A stretch of DNA of 64,000 bases, from positions 1,644,246 through 1,708,245 of the forward strand of contig NZ_JABEKV010000001.1 of NCBI RefSeq assembly GCF_013283645.1, given 5' to 3'. How positions within the stretch are numbered: position 1 is the first letter of the stretch; every line of letters starts with the position of its first letter. The notes under the pieces are model-generated. The model ran no database searches and was not told where the DNA came from. It worked only from the letters and a program-made list of their open reading frames with translations. A program made the position numbers and the translations under genes. Of the stretch, positions 18,041 through 25,516 are shown piece by piece. The stretch comes from Sinorhizobium psoraleae (GTDB taxonomy: Bacteria; Pseudomonadota; Alphaproteobacteria; Rhizobiales; Rhizobiaceae).

Positions 18041-20050
18041 ATGAGTACACAAGCCCTGAGCACACAAGCAGCCCCAGGAAGCTTTCGCCCCGACATCGAA
18101 GGGCTGCGCGCCCTGGCGGTCTCCGGTGTCGTGGCCTTTCACTTCGGCATGACTGGTCTGCCCGGCGGCTTCGTCGGGGTCGATATCTTCTTCGTCATAT
18201 CCGGTTACCTCATCACCAGGCATCTGCAGCAGGAGATCGCGAGGAGCGGCACGGTCAATCTCTGGCGCTTTTACGGCCGACGCGCCCGCCGCCTGCTTCC
18301 GGCGTCATTGTTCGTCATCCTGGCGACGCTGCTTTTCGGCTACTTTATTCTCGCGCCGTCCGAGCAGCAGTTTTATTCGAAAGGGTCGCTGTTTGCCTCG
18401 TCCTACATGATCAACCTGTGGCTCATTCGCTGGGCCGTCGATTATTTTGCGTCGGACGCGTCGAACAACCCGTTCATCCATTACTGGTCGCTCTCGGTCG
18501 AGGAGCAGTTCTATCTCGTCTGGCCCGCGCTCCTCCTGGTTCTTGCGCGGTTTCGTCCGGGCAAGCGCGGCCTGTTCCTCCTGCTCGCCGCCGTGGCCGC
18601 GGTTTCCTTTGCGCTTAGCTGGCGGGTGACTGCGATTTCGCAGCCCTGGGCGTTCTATTTTTCGCCGCTGAGAGCCTGGGAGTTCGCCGCCGGTGGCTTG
18701 GCTTCGATGGCGGTCTCGCAGCAGTGGGCAAGACGGTTTCGCTTTTCGCCCGTACTCGGCTGGCTTGGGCTCGCCTTGATCGCGGCGGCCTATCTGACCG
18801 TGACGGAGGATATTCCCTTTCCTGGCTCCATTGCCCTGGTGCCGGTCTTGGGCACGGTGATGGTGCTTCTTAGCGGCGCGCATGAAAGCCGCGCCGGACC
18901 GAGGTCCGTTCTCGCCCTTCAGCCGTTCCAGGAGATCGGAAAACTTTCCTATTCCCTCTATCTCTGGCACTGGCCGGTCATCGTCTATGCGGGAATCCTC
19001 GAGCCGGACCTGACCATCGCCGATCGGCTCCTGTGCCTGGCGCTCACGCTCGTCCTTTCGCTTTTCAGCTATCGTTTCATCGAAAATCCGGTGCGCCACA
19101 GCGGCTGGCTAGCGGCCAAGACCAGCCGATCGCTCGGTCTCGCCGCGCTTCTCACGGCGACAGGGGCGACGGTTGCCTACGGAAGTGCCACCTTGGCGAG
19201 CTTCAATCTCGATTCCGAGCAAAGGCAGGTCCTCAAAAGCGCCGAACGGAAATCGGCGGCGCGGGAATTCGATTCGGCCTGCGTGCTCGAGAGGGACGAG
19301 ATTGCGCCAAGGGCCTGCGAATTCGGCGCCAAGAACCCTAAAAAGACGATCGTTCTCTTCGGCGATTCCCATGCCGACCATTGGTCGACGCCGCTCAAGC
19401 GAATTGCCGAGAGCAACGGCTGGAGGCTCGTCACCTATCTGAAGTCGTCATGTCCGGCGGCAAGTGTCACGACCTGGAACTCGGTGTTGGCGCGGGACTA
19501 TAGCGAGTGCGACCAGTGGAGGAAGCTGGTGCTTGGTGAGATCGCCTCGCTGAAGCCTGACGTCGTGATCCTTTCGCAATATTCGTCGAGCTATGTCCGA
19601 AACGACATCAATCACATATCCAGCTACCAGATCGATGTCAGCGAGTGGGCCAAGGGCATCAAGCGCACGGTCGAGACATTGAAAGAGACCGGCAGCGATA
19701 TCGTCATGCTCCGGGACGGCCCGCTGCACAAATCCTACCTGGACAAATGCGTTGCGCGCGCCCTGTGGCAGGACGAGAACCCCAGCGTTTGCGACACACC
19801 GCGCAACGAGGCGGTGGAGGAGACAATCCCGGCGGCGGAACGAAAGGTCGTTACCGAAGTGGGCCATGCGTCCTATGTCGATGTCGTCGACCTGTTTTGC
19901 AACAAAACCACGTGTCCCGCGGTGATCGACGGCAAACTGACCTTCCGCGATCGTCATCACATTGCCACGCCCTATGCGGAATCGCTCGCGGCCTCGCTTC
20001 AACGGGCGATCTTCGGCGAGACGATCGTCGGCGCGATCCGGAACAAGTAG
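18041..20050 (+). CDS. AT3 acyltransferase fused to SGNH domain (OafA-like)
   Basis: 669 residues. Residues about 15-360 are an acyltransferase-3 membrane domain: RPDIEGLRALAVSGVVAFHF with the catalytic His, GGFVGVDIFFVISGYLITRH, YGRRARRLLPASLF, SLSVEEQFYLVWP, and about ten further hydrophobic segments. Residues about 430-660 form a periplasmic SGNH domain with Ser443 in FGDSHADHW and an Asp/His pair in DRHHIATPYAES. Such fusions move acetyl or similar groups from the cytoplasm onto surface polysaccharide or peptidoglycan. The glycan is unknown; no glycosyltransferase genes are near. Downstream lies a RIME-like repeat. Confidence 0.93.
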   Translation: MSTQALSTQAAPGSFRPDIEGLRALAVSGVVAFHFGMTGLPGGFVGVDIFFVISGYLITRHLQQEIARSGTVNLWRFYGRRARRLLPASLFVILATLLFGYFILAPSEQQFYSKGSLFASSYMINLWLIRWAVDYFASDASNNPFIHYWSLSVEEQFYLVWPALLLVLARFRPGKRGLFLLLAAVAAVSFALSWRVTAISQPWAFYFSPLRAWEFAAGGLASMAVSQQWARRFRFSPVLGWLGLALIAAAYLTVTEDIPFPGSIALVPVLGTVMVLLSGAHESRAGPRSVLALQPFQEIGKLSYSLYLWHWPVIVYAGILEPDLTIADRLLCLALTLVLSLFSYRFIENPVRHSGWLAAKTSRSLGLAALLTATGATVAYGSATLASFNLDSEQRQVLKSAERKSAAREFDSACVLERDEIAPRACEFGAKNPKKTIVLFGDSHADHWSTPLKRIAESNGWRLVTYLKSSCPAASVTTWNSVLARDYSECDQWRKLVLGEIASLKPDVVILSQYSSSYVRNDINHISSYQIDVSEWAKGIKRTVETLKETGSDIVMLRDGPLHKSYLDKCVARALWQDENPSVCDTPRNEAVEETIPAAERKVVTEVGHASYVDVVDLFCNKTTCPAVIDGKLTFRDRHHIATPYAESLAASLQRAIFGETIVGAIRNK

Positions 20051-20103
20051 GCGGCGGCGGTGAAGTGAGGCGAGTGTGGCAGCCCCATGGCCGCGCCGCG
20101 GGA

Positions 20104-20164
20104 GAGTCTTTTCAGCCCAAGGACTTGGGCTGGCTGGATTCCTGTGACAAGCACAGGAATGAGG
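20104..20164 (+). repeat. RIME-like palindromic element
   Basis: Almost identical to 14041-14101, with the same two hairpins. It lies between the acyltransferase and the convergent ABC ATPase gene. Confidence 0.85.
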
Positions 20165-20232
20165 ATAGGACGAGAAGTCTTGCCGTACCGTAACTGATGA
20201 GGCTGAAGCTGGCTTCTGCCGTGCACTGTGAC

Positions 20233-20258
20233 GTCTCGTGAGACGCGCGGCGCTGTAG
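20233..20258 (+). repeat. Truncated CTACAGCG-type repeat
   Basis: GTCTCGTGAGAC followed by GCGCGGCGCTGTAG equals the right half of the elements at 39449 and 50704; the left half is missing. Confidence 0.6.
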
Positions 20259-20262
20259 TCGT

Positions 20263-20961
20263 CTAAAACCCCGGTTTGGCGCCTTCTTCCTCGCTGATCC
20301 GGCCATCCACGAGATGGATGCGCCGATGCATGCGGGCGGCCATGTCGAGGTCATGCGTGACGGCGACGACCGTCTTGCCGCGCTCGTTGACGAGCGCTTC
20401 CAGGATCGCAAACACCTGTTCCGAACTCTTGCTGTCGAGGCTGCCGGTCGGCTCATCGGCGAGGATGAGTGGCGGATCGTTGGCGAGCGCTCTCGCGACC
20501 GCGACCCGCTGGCGCTGGCCGCCGGAAAGTTGGTCGGGTCGCTTGTGGAGGTGTTCTTCCAACCCGAGCGATGAGAGCAGTGTCGTCGCCCGTTCGCGCA
20601 TCTCGGCGCGGGTGAGGCGGGCGAGCTTGCGCATCGGAATCTCGACGTTTTCTCGCGCGGTGAACTCGGGCAGCAGGAAGTGGAACTGGAAAACGAAGCC
20701 GATGTTGGCGAGGCGCGTCACGGCGCGCTCCTTCTCGCTCATCGGTTCGGCATCGCGGCCGCGAATGTTAAGCGTTCCCGCGGTCGGCCGGTCGAGCAGA
20801 CCCAGGAGATAGAGGAGCGACGACTTTCCCGATCCTGACGGGCCGGTCACGGCGACGAATTCCCGCTCGCCGATACTGAGCGTGACGTTTCTCACCAGCG
20901 TGACCGGTACCGCCTCGTGGAGAATACGCGTGAGGTCCGTCGTCTCGATCAGGCTCGTCAT
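20263..20961 (-). CDS. ABC transporter ATP-binding protein (MacB/LolD class)
   Basis: 232 residues. Walker A GPSGSGKSS (about residues 38-46), Q-loop VFQFHFLLPEFTARENV, signature LSGGQRQRVAVARAL, Walker [15 protein letters not shown] and H-loop AVTHD are all intact. It belongs to the type VII group (MacB, LolD, FtsE) that pairs with FtsX-like permeases. Its start overlaps the permease stop by 4 bp, and together with the adaptor the three genes form an efflux operon. It is the last gene of the operon. Confidence 0.93.
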   Translation of the reverse strand: MTSLIETTDLTRILHEAVPVTLVRNVTLSIGEREFVAVTGPSGSGKSSLLYLLGLLDRPTAGTLNIRGRDAEPMSEKERAVTRLANIGFVFQFHFLLPEFTARENVEIPMRKLARLTRAEMRERATTLLSSLGLEEHLHKRPDQLSGGQRQRVAVARALANDPPLILADEPTGSLDSKSSEQVFAILEALVNERGKTVVAVTHDLDMAARMHRRIHLVDGRISEEEGAKPGF

Positions 20962-22199
20962 GTCGCGCCCCTGATGATGTCAACCGGGTTGAGATGGGCC
21001 GCGCGCCGGGCGGGCAGGTAGCCGGCGACCGCCGCGGAGCCGACCGCCGAGGCCGTTGCGATCAGGTAATGAAGCATGCTCCAGGCGATCGGCAGCCGTG
21101 TCATTTCCTGGCCGGTCGCGGCGATTTCGAAGTGTACGAGTGAAAGCGCATAGGTAATGGAAAACCCGAGCGCCCAGCCGAGGAGCGAACCCGCGCCGCC
21201 GATTGCCAGCCCTTCGAGCACGAAGAGGCGCCGCATGTCGGCTTCCGAGAAGCCGAGCGATTTCATGATGGCGATGTCGCGCGCCTTCTCGTGGGTGATG
21301 GTCGAGATGATGTTGAAGATGCCGAAGCCGGCGACGAGCATGATGGCGGCCACGACCGTATACATGATGATGTTGCGTACCACGAGCGCCTCCAGAATGG
21401 ATTCGTTCGCTTCCTGCCAGGCAACCGCCTTGTAGCCGAGTTCCGCCTCGACGCGTCGTGCAATCGCGGGGGCGGCATTCGGAACGTCGAGCTTGATGCT
21501 GATCCGGTTGATCGCGTTCGGTCGGTTGGAAAGGATCTGTGCATTCTTCTGCAGCACATAGGCCTCGCCTTCGTCACGCGCGGTGGTTCCGGTGTGAAAC
21601 AGCCCGACGATCTTGAAGTTGCGGGTAAGACCCTCCGACGATACCGCGGTGATCGTATCGCCAAGCCCGGCGCCCAGTCTCGAAGCCATCGTATCGCCGA
21701 TCACGACATTGTTGCCGCCGGCGGTGAGCGCGGCGAAGCTTCCGTCGCGGAAATCCTCGACGATCGGCGAAACGCTTGCCTCCCTCTCCGGATCGATGCC
21801 GATCACCACGGCGCCGACCTCGCGGCCGGAATAGCGGATGACGCCCTCGGCGTTGAGCCTTGCGGCGAAGCGTCCCGGGACCCATTCCTCGAGCCATGAT
21901 TGCGCTGCCGTCGGGTTGATGATGCCGCGGCGGTCGTCGCGCGGCCGCAAGCCAGATATGGCGGCTACTTCGAAGATGTCCTCCGCCGGCTGCCGGCGCG
22001 CCGAACGCTGCTCGTCGCTCACCTCGACATGCGGCATGGTATCGACGAGCTGGCGGACGAAATCGTCCTGGCCGCCCTGCATCAGCGCTGCCATCGCAAT
22101 GGAGAAGCCGACGCCGACGGCCACGCCGACTATCGCGACGAAGGTCTGGCGGCCGCGACCGGCAATGTGCGTCCACGCGATATCGAGGATAAGGTGCAT
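20958..22199 (-). CDS. ABC transporter permease, FtsX/MacB-like
   Basis: 413 residues from ATG 22199, 7 bp after the adaptor stop, with GAGG upstream; an earlier in-frame start overlapping the adaptor is less likely. One N-terminal helix (FVAIVGVAVGVGFSIAMAAL), a periplasmic region of about 220 residues, then three helices including MYTVVAAIMLVAGFGIFNII and the ATPase-coupling segment EKARDIAIMKSLGFSEADM. Topology and length fit MacB-type permeases whose ATPase is a separate protein. Works with the ATPase and adaptor to move substrates from periplasm or inner membrane outward. Confidence 0.92.
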   Translation of the reverse strand: MHLILDIAWTHIAGRGRQTFVAIVGVAVGVGFSIAMAALMQGGQDDFVRQLVDTMPHVEVSDEQRSARRQPAEDIFEVAAISGLRPRDDRRGIINPTAAQSWLEEWVPGRFAARLNAEGVIRYSGREVGAVVIGIDPEREASVSPIVEDFRDGSFAALTAGGNNVVIGDTMASRLGAGLGDTITAVSSEGLTRNFKIVGLFHTGTTARDEGEAYVLQKNAQILSNRPNAINRISIKLDVPNAAPAIARRVEAELGYKAVAWQEANESILEALVVRNIIMYTVVAAIMLVAGFGIFNIISTITHEKARDIAIMKSLGFSEADMRRLFVLEGLAIGGAGSLLGWALGFSITYALSLVHFEIAATGQEMTRLPIAWSMLHYLIATASAVGSAAVAGYLPARRAAHLNPVDIIRGAT

Positions 22200-22206
22200 G
22201 ATCGCC

Positions 22207-23217
22207 TCAGTTCCTGCCGCCTCCCGCAATGGTCACGCGCGTGCCTTCGGCAAGGTCGGCGGGGAAGGGGGAGATGACCTGTTCCGTTTCCTCAAGTCCC
22301 GAAAGAACCTCGACGCCGCCGGTGCCGCGTATGCCGGTCTCGATCTCCCGCAGGCGCACGTCACCGCCCTCGACCACGGCGACCCGCTTGCCGCTGATGG
22401 CGCCCGAGGGAAGGATCAACGTGTTCGGCGACTGGCGCACGACCACGTTGACATCGGTGGACATGCCGATCCGGAGCGGCGTGTCGTCGGGCAGGCGGAA
22501 ACGCACGCGGTAGGTCTTCGTCACCGGATCGCCCTTCGGCGTGATGATGTCGACGACCGCCTCCAGTTCTTGCCCGGGAAAAGCGTCGGACCGCAACAGC
22601 GCCCGCTGGCCCACCTCGACGCGCGGGATGTCCTCTTCGTTCACTTCGGCCGTGACGATCAGGGGTCTCGGTTCGCCGACCCAGAATAAGACGGTGCCGA
22701 GCTCCGCGACCTCGCCGATCTCGCCGTCCTGGCGCAGCACCTGCCCGGCACTCGGCGCGCGCAACACATAGCTCGCGAGCCGTGCTTGCTGGGCGGCTAT
22801 CAGCGCCTCCAATTGCGCCACTTCGGTGCGGGCCCTGTCAACCTCCTGCTCGCTGATCGTGTTGCGCGCGGAAAGAGCGAGCTTGCGGCGATACTCCTCC
22901 TGCGCCAGCGACAGCCGCGCCTGGAGTTCGCCGCGCGTGGCGCGCGCCTCCGTGTCGTCGAGGCGTGCGAGCACATGGTCCTTTTCCACGCGCTCGCCCT
23001 CGCAATTGCATTGCTCGACGATGCGCTCGCGCACAGTGGGCGTGACCTTGGCCCAGATGCGTGGTTCCACGACGCCGCTCGCATAGACGATTTCGGCCGC
23101 ATCGCCACGCTTCGGCGTGACCACGGCCACGGGCGCCGGACGGGAGACGTACCAGTAAGCCGCCGCACCCGCCGCCGCGGTCATTGCAATGGCGATCGCA
23201 TAACGCTTCAACCGCAC
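22207..23217 (-). CDS. Efflux periplasmic adaptor (HlyD/MacA family)
   Basis: 336 residues from GTG 23217, chosen because GGAGAG lies 6 bp ahead and a single anchor helix follows (YAIAIAMTAAAGAAAYWYV). A lipoyl-like half is at DAAEIVYASGVVEPR, a coiled-coil hairpin spans about residues 90-160 (LSLAQEEYRRKLALSARNTI), and the second half plus beta-barrel reads LRAPSAGQVLRQDGEIGEVA and TAEVNEEDIPRVEVGQRAL. It links the inner-membrane exporter to an outer-membrane channel. A longer frame starts at 23310 and would place the start within the promoter region. The TetR gene on the other strand is its likely regulator. Confidence 0.88.
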   Translation of the reverse strand: MRLKRYAIAIAMTAAAGAAAYWYVSRPAPVAVVTPKRGDAAEIVYASGVVEPRIWAKVTPTVRERIVEQCNCEGERVEKDHVLARLDDTEARATRGELQARLSLAQEEYRRKLALSARNTISEQEVDRARTEVAQLEALIAAQQARLASYVLRAPSAGQVLRQDGEIGEVAELGTVLFWVGEPRPLIVTAEVNEEDIPRVEVGQRALLRSDAFPGQELEAVVDIITPKGDPVTKTYRVRFRLPDDTPLRIGMSTDVNVVVRQSPNTLILPSGAISGKRVAVVEGGDVRLREIETGIRGTGGVEVLSGLEETEQVISPFPADLAEGTRVTIAGGGRN

Positions 23218-23335
23218 GAAATCTCTCCACGGAAACCGAATGCCTTGCCTCCAGAGGCTGCGCGTTGGAGTAAACACGCAAAGGATGCGCCAGACTTTGA
23301 TCTGGAGCATTCCTGAAGGCGGTATGCGCTCTAGT

Positions 23336-23358
23336 AATAGACCGACCGTCGGTCTATT
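23336..23358. promoter_or_regulatory. 23-bp palindromic operator between the efflux operon and its TetR gene
   Basis: Perfect 11-bp arms AATAGACCGAC and GTCGGTCTATT around one central C. It lies midway between the divergent starts at 23217 and 23441. TetR dimers typically bind such sites and repress both directions until an inducer binds. Confidence 0.85.
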
Positions 23359-23440
23359 ATCAAGTCAATACTTCCACCGCAGGGTTTCGCGCGGGCTCGA
23401 TACCACGTGTAGCACGTTGCGCCCCATTCCCAGGACGACC

Positions 23441-24127
23441 ATGGCTCGAATTATAAAATCGCCGGATGTTCGAACGAATGAGCTGATCGATTGCGCGCAG
23501 CGTCTCTTCTTTGAACACGGATACGAGAATACGACGGTCAATGACGTGATCCGGAAGGCGGGCCTGTCCAAGGGCGCCTTCTACCATTACTTCGCGTCGA
23601 AGGAGGCGCTGCTGGAGGCGCTTGCCGCGCGAATGGCCCGCCAGAGCCTGGATGAGATGCGGCCGCTTCTCGATGATCCGTCGCTCGACGCCGTCGGTCG
23701 CCTGAATGCGCTTTTTGCCAACTCGCGGCGCATGAAGGTGGACATGGCCCCGCAATTGAAGAACACCTTCAATGCTCTCTTCAAGCCGGAAAACATCGTC
23801 CTCTACCACCGCATCGACGAGGCGTTGACCGCCGTCACCCTGCCGTTCATGACGGAAATCCTGAGGCGTGGCCAAGAGGAGGGAACCCTCGATGCGCCCG
23901 ATCCCGAAGCGATGGCGCTGATGCTGCTTAACCTCCGACTGGGCGTCGCCAAGGTCATGCACCGCGCCCTGCAGCAGGCGGAAGCCGGCGACGTCGAGAG
24001 CGCGGCGGCCATGCTCGATAGCTGGATGCAGAGCTACGGTCTGGCCGTGGAACGGATTCTGAAGCTCCCGGAAGGATCGATCCAGGTCACGGAACCAGGC
24101 TTTGCCCGCGCGTTTCTCGCCGCTTAG
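23441..24127 (+). CDS. TetR/AcrR-family regulator of the adjacent efflux operon
   Basis: 228 residues from ATG 23441. The N-terminal HTH is TNELIDCAQRLFFEHGYENT through VIRKAGLSKGAFYHYFASKE (residues 10-55). The C-terminal domain (residues 70-228) is helical, with SRRMKVDMAPQLKNTFNALF and ALMLLNLRLGVAKVMHRALQ, and would hold the ligand pocket. It is divergent from adaptor, permease and ATPase genes with the palindrome in between, the usual arrangement of a drug-sensing repressor and its pump. Confidence 0.92.
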   Translation: MARIIKSPDVRTNELIDCAQRLFFEHGYENTTVNDVIRKAGLSKGAFYHYFASKEALLEALAARMARQSLDEMRPLLDDPSLDAVGRLNALFANSRRMKVDMAPQLKNTFNALFKPENIVLYHRIDEALTAVTLPFMTEILRRGQEEGTLDAPDPEAMALMLLNLRLGVAKVMHRALQQAEAGDVESAAAMLDSWMQSYGLAVERILKLPEGSIQVTEPGFARAFLAA

Positions 24128-24190
24128 ATCATGATGAGTTGAGACGCGGGATGCGGGCGGAAAACCGCGCACACTTTTCCTCATCCCGCT

Positions 24191-24886
24191 TTAGCTTGCC
24201 ATTTCGCTCAAGATCCTCGGCACCGGCGAGCCTGTCCATTCGAAGGTTATCGTGCGGCCCTGGCGGATGTTCTGGATGACGGCGGGGCGGAAGACGGCAA
24301 GGCATTCGCCTTGCGCGTGGCGGGCGGAGGGATAGATCACGCCATTGCCGCCCTTGGCGAGGATGGTGCCGGCGAGCGCCTGGCCGGCCGGATAGGCGAC
24401 CGCCGGATCGGAATCGAGATAGGCCGCGCCCCTTTCGCCGCGCACGTCATGGAAGCGGCAGAGGAAGCCGGCGATCAGCTCGCGATAGTGGCCGATGTCG
24501 TTGAAATTTCCGGCGTCGCGGAGCGCCCGCGTGCGGTGAAAGATGATCTCCGCCTGGCAGGTCTCGCTCGCCAGCGCCCCGAAGGCGCAGTACCACGCGC
24601 CGCGCTCCTCGCCATTGAAGCGGTTGCCAGGCGGGCGGGCATGACAGAAGGCGGCGTTGATCAGCGACCAGCCATAGCCGAAGGATTCGTTGAGCAGTTC
24701 GGTGGGGCTGACGCCGGAGGGCAGCGCCAACGGGCTCAGCCGCGCCGAGGTCTGCGCCTCCAGCCGGTTGAGAATCTCCAGTTCGTCGTCGTTGTCGCAA
24801 AGCGGTGTGACCGCCGGTTCGTCGATATAGGCGGTGGAGATCAGCCGAACCGTCGCGGGATCGGTGAAGTCGATTTCGGGGATCAT
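24191..24886 (-). CDS. RES-domain toxin
   Basis: 231 residues from ATG 24886, overlapping the antitoxin stop by 4 bp. The RES fold is recognisable from RLISTAYIDEPAVTPLCDN, the Arg in GNRFNGEERGAWYCAFG, and ASETCQAEIIFHRTRALR carrying the conserved Glu. Later it reads SARHAQGECLAVFRP, which contributes the Ser region. RES toxins of RES-Xre (type II) systems degrade NAD+ and stop growth; a member was first characterised in Sinorhizobium. This one is somewhat longer than the common 150-residue forms. The upstream partner and palindrome support an intact module. Confidence 0.88.
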   Translation of the reverse strand: MIPEIDFTDPATVRLISTAYIDEPAVTPLCDNDDELEILNRLEAQTSARLSPLALPSGVSPTELLNESFGYGWSLINAAFCHARPPGNRFNGEERGAWYCAFGALASETCQAEIIFHRTRALRDAGNFNDIGHYRELIAGFLCRFHDVRGERGAAYLDSDPAVAYPAGQALAGTILAKGGNGVIYPSARHAQGECLAVFRPAVIQNIRQGRTITFEWTGSPVPRILSEMAS

Positions 24887-25287
24887 AGCCCACCGCGCAG
24901 GCCGTCGACATAGCGGCGGACGCGGAGCATCGCAGGGATGCCGCCCTCGATCATCGTGGCGACGGGCGTCTTGCCGTTGAAGACCGGGCCGGTATTGACC
25001 GATTTCGGCCACTGATAGGTGAGGGGACCGTTGAAGAACAGGCGCAGTCCCTTGAAGATCCCGACGATCAGGCTTGCGCGCGTCCGCTTGTCCTGGTCGA
25101 GCCTGCCCCGGAAGTCGCCGGCCTTCATGCGGTTCCAGGTAGCGATCGGCACGTCGAAGAGTTCGGCAGACTCCTTGTTGGTCAGCTTCCAGAACTCGCA
25201 GGCGCGCACGACCGCCTTGACGATGACGGCTTCTTCCTGTTTCGCGGTCCCGCGATCAGGGACGATTGCGGGCTGAAGGCTGGACAT
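24883..25287 (-). CDS. Xre/MbcA/ParS-type antitoxin
   Basis: 134 residues from ATG 25287, with AGGAGA 5 bp ahead. N-terminal helices VIVKAVVRACEFWKLTNKES and LFDVPIATWNRMKAGDFRGR form the Xre-like HTH; the C-terminal half contains the toxin-binding motif LRLFFNGPLTYQWPKSVNTG and ATMIEGGIPAMLRVRRYVDG, typical of DUF2384 antitoxins. It binds and neutralises the RES toxin and, with it, represses the promoter. The first residues to about 20 are a flexible extension. Confidence 0.9.
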   Translation of the reverse strand: MSSLQPAIVPDRGTAKQEEAVIVKAVVRACEFWKLTNKESAELFDVPIATWNRMKAGDFRGRLDQDKRTRASLIVGIFKGLRLFFNGPLTYQWPKSVNTGPVFNGKTPVATMIEGGIPAMLRVRRYVDGLRGGL

Positions 25288-25312
25288 GATCGTCTCCTCT
25301 GATTTCCTTGTT

Positions 25313-25343
25313 TATATCATATGATATAATTCTTGCATTTCAA
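25313..25343 (-). promoter_or_regulatory. Promoter and 16-bp palindrome of the RES/Xre operon
   Basis: On the minus strand TTGAAA (25343-25338) and TATGAT (25321-25316) are 16 bp apart. The -10 box lies inside TATATCATATGATATA (25313-25328), a perfect palindrome 26 bp before the antitoxin start, well placed for autorepression. Confidence 0.8.
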
Positions 25344-25359
25344 GGGGCAATCGGCCCAC

Positions 25360-25396
25360 CCACCTCATTCCTGTGACGAGCACAGGAATGAGGTGG
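25360..25396. repeat. RIME-related hairpin, 16-bp stem
   Basis: CCACCTCATTCCTGTG and its exact complement around ACGAG. It keeps only the second hairpin of the RIME-like element, extended by four base pairs. It sits upstream of the RES/Xre promoter and the cyclase gene. Confidence 0.85.
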
Positions 25397-25516
25397 CGAA
25401 GGGCCGCCAAGGCGGCTCGATCGATGCTCGGAGGTGACCGCGAGAGCAAGCTAAATCTGGTGCCGTTCTGGCCGCAAACCTGATAAGTTCAGACTGCGGA
25501 ACGAGGGGGTTTTGCA

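Noticed and set aside
25360-25396. Possible Rho-independent terminator
   Set aside because: Stem is long and perfect but lacks a T-run and equals the second hairpin of RIME-like elements, so it is recorded as a repeat.
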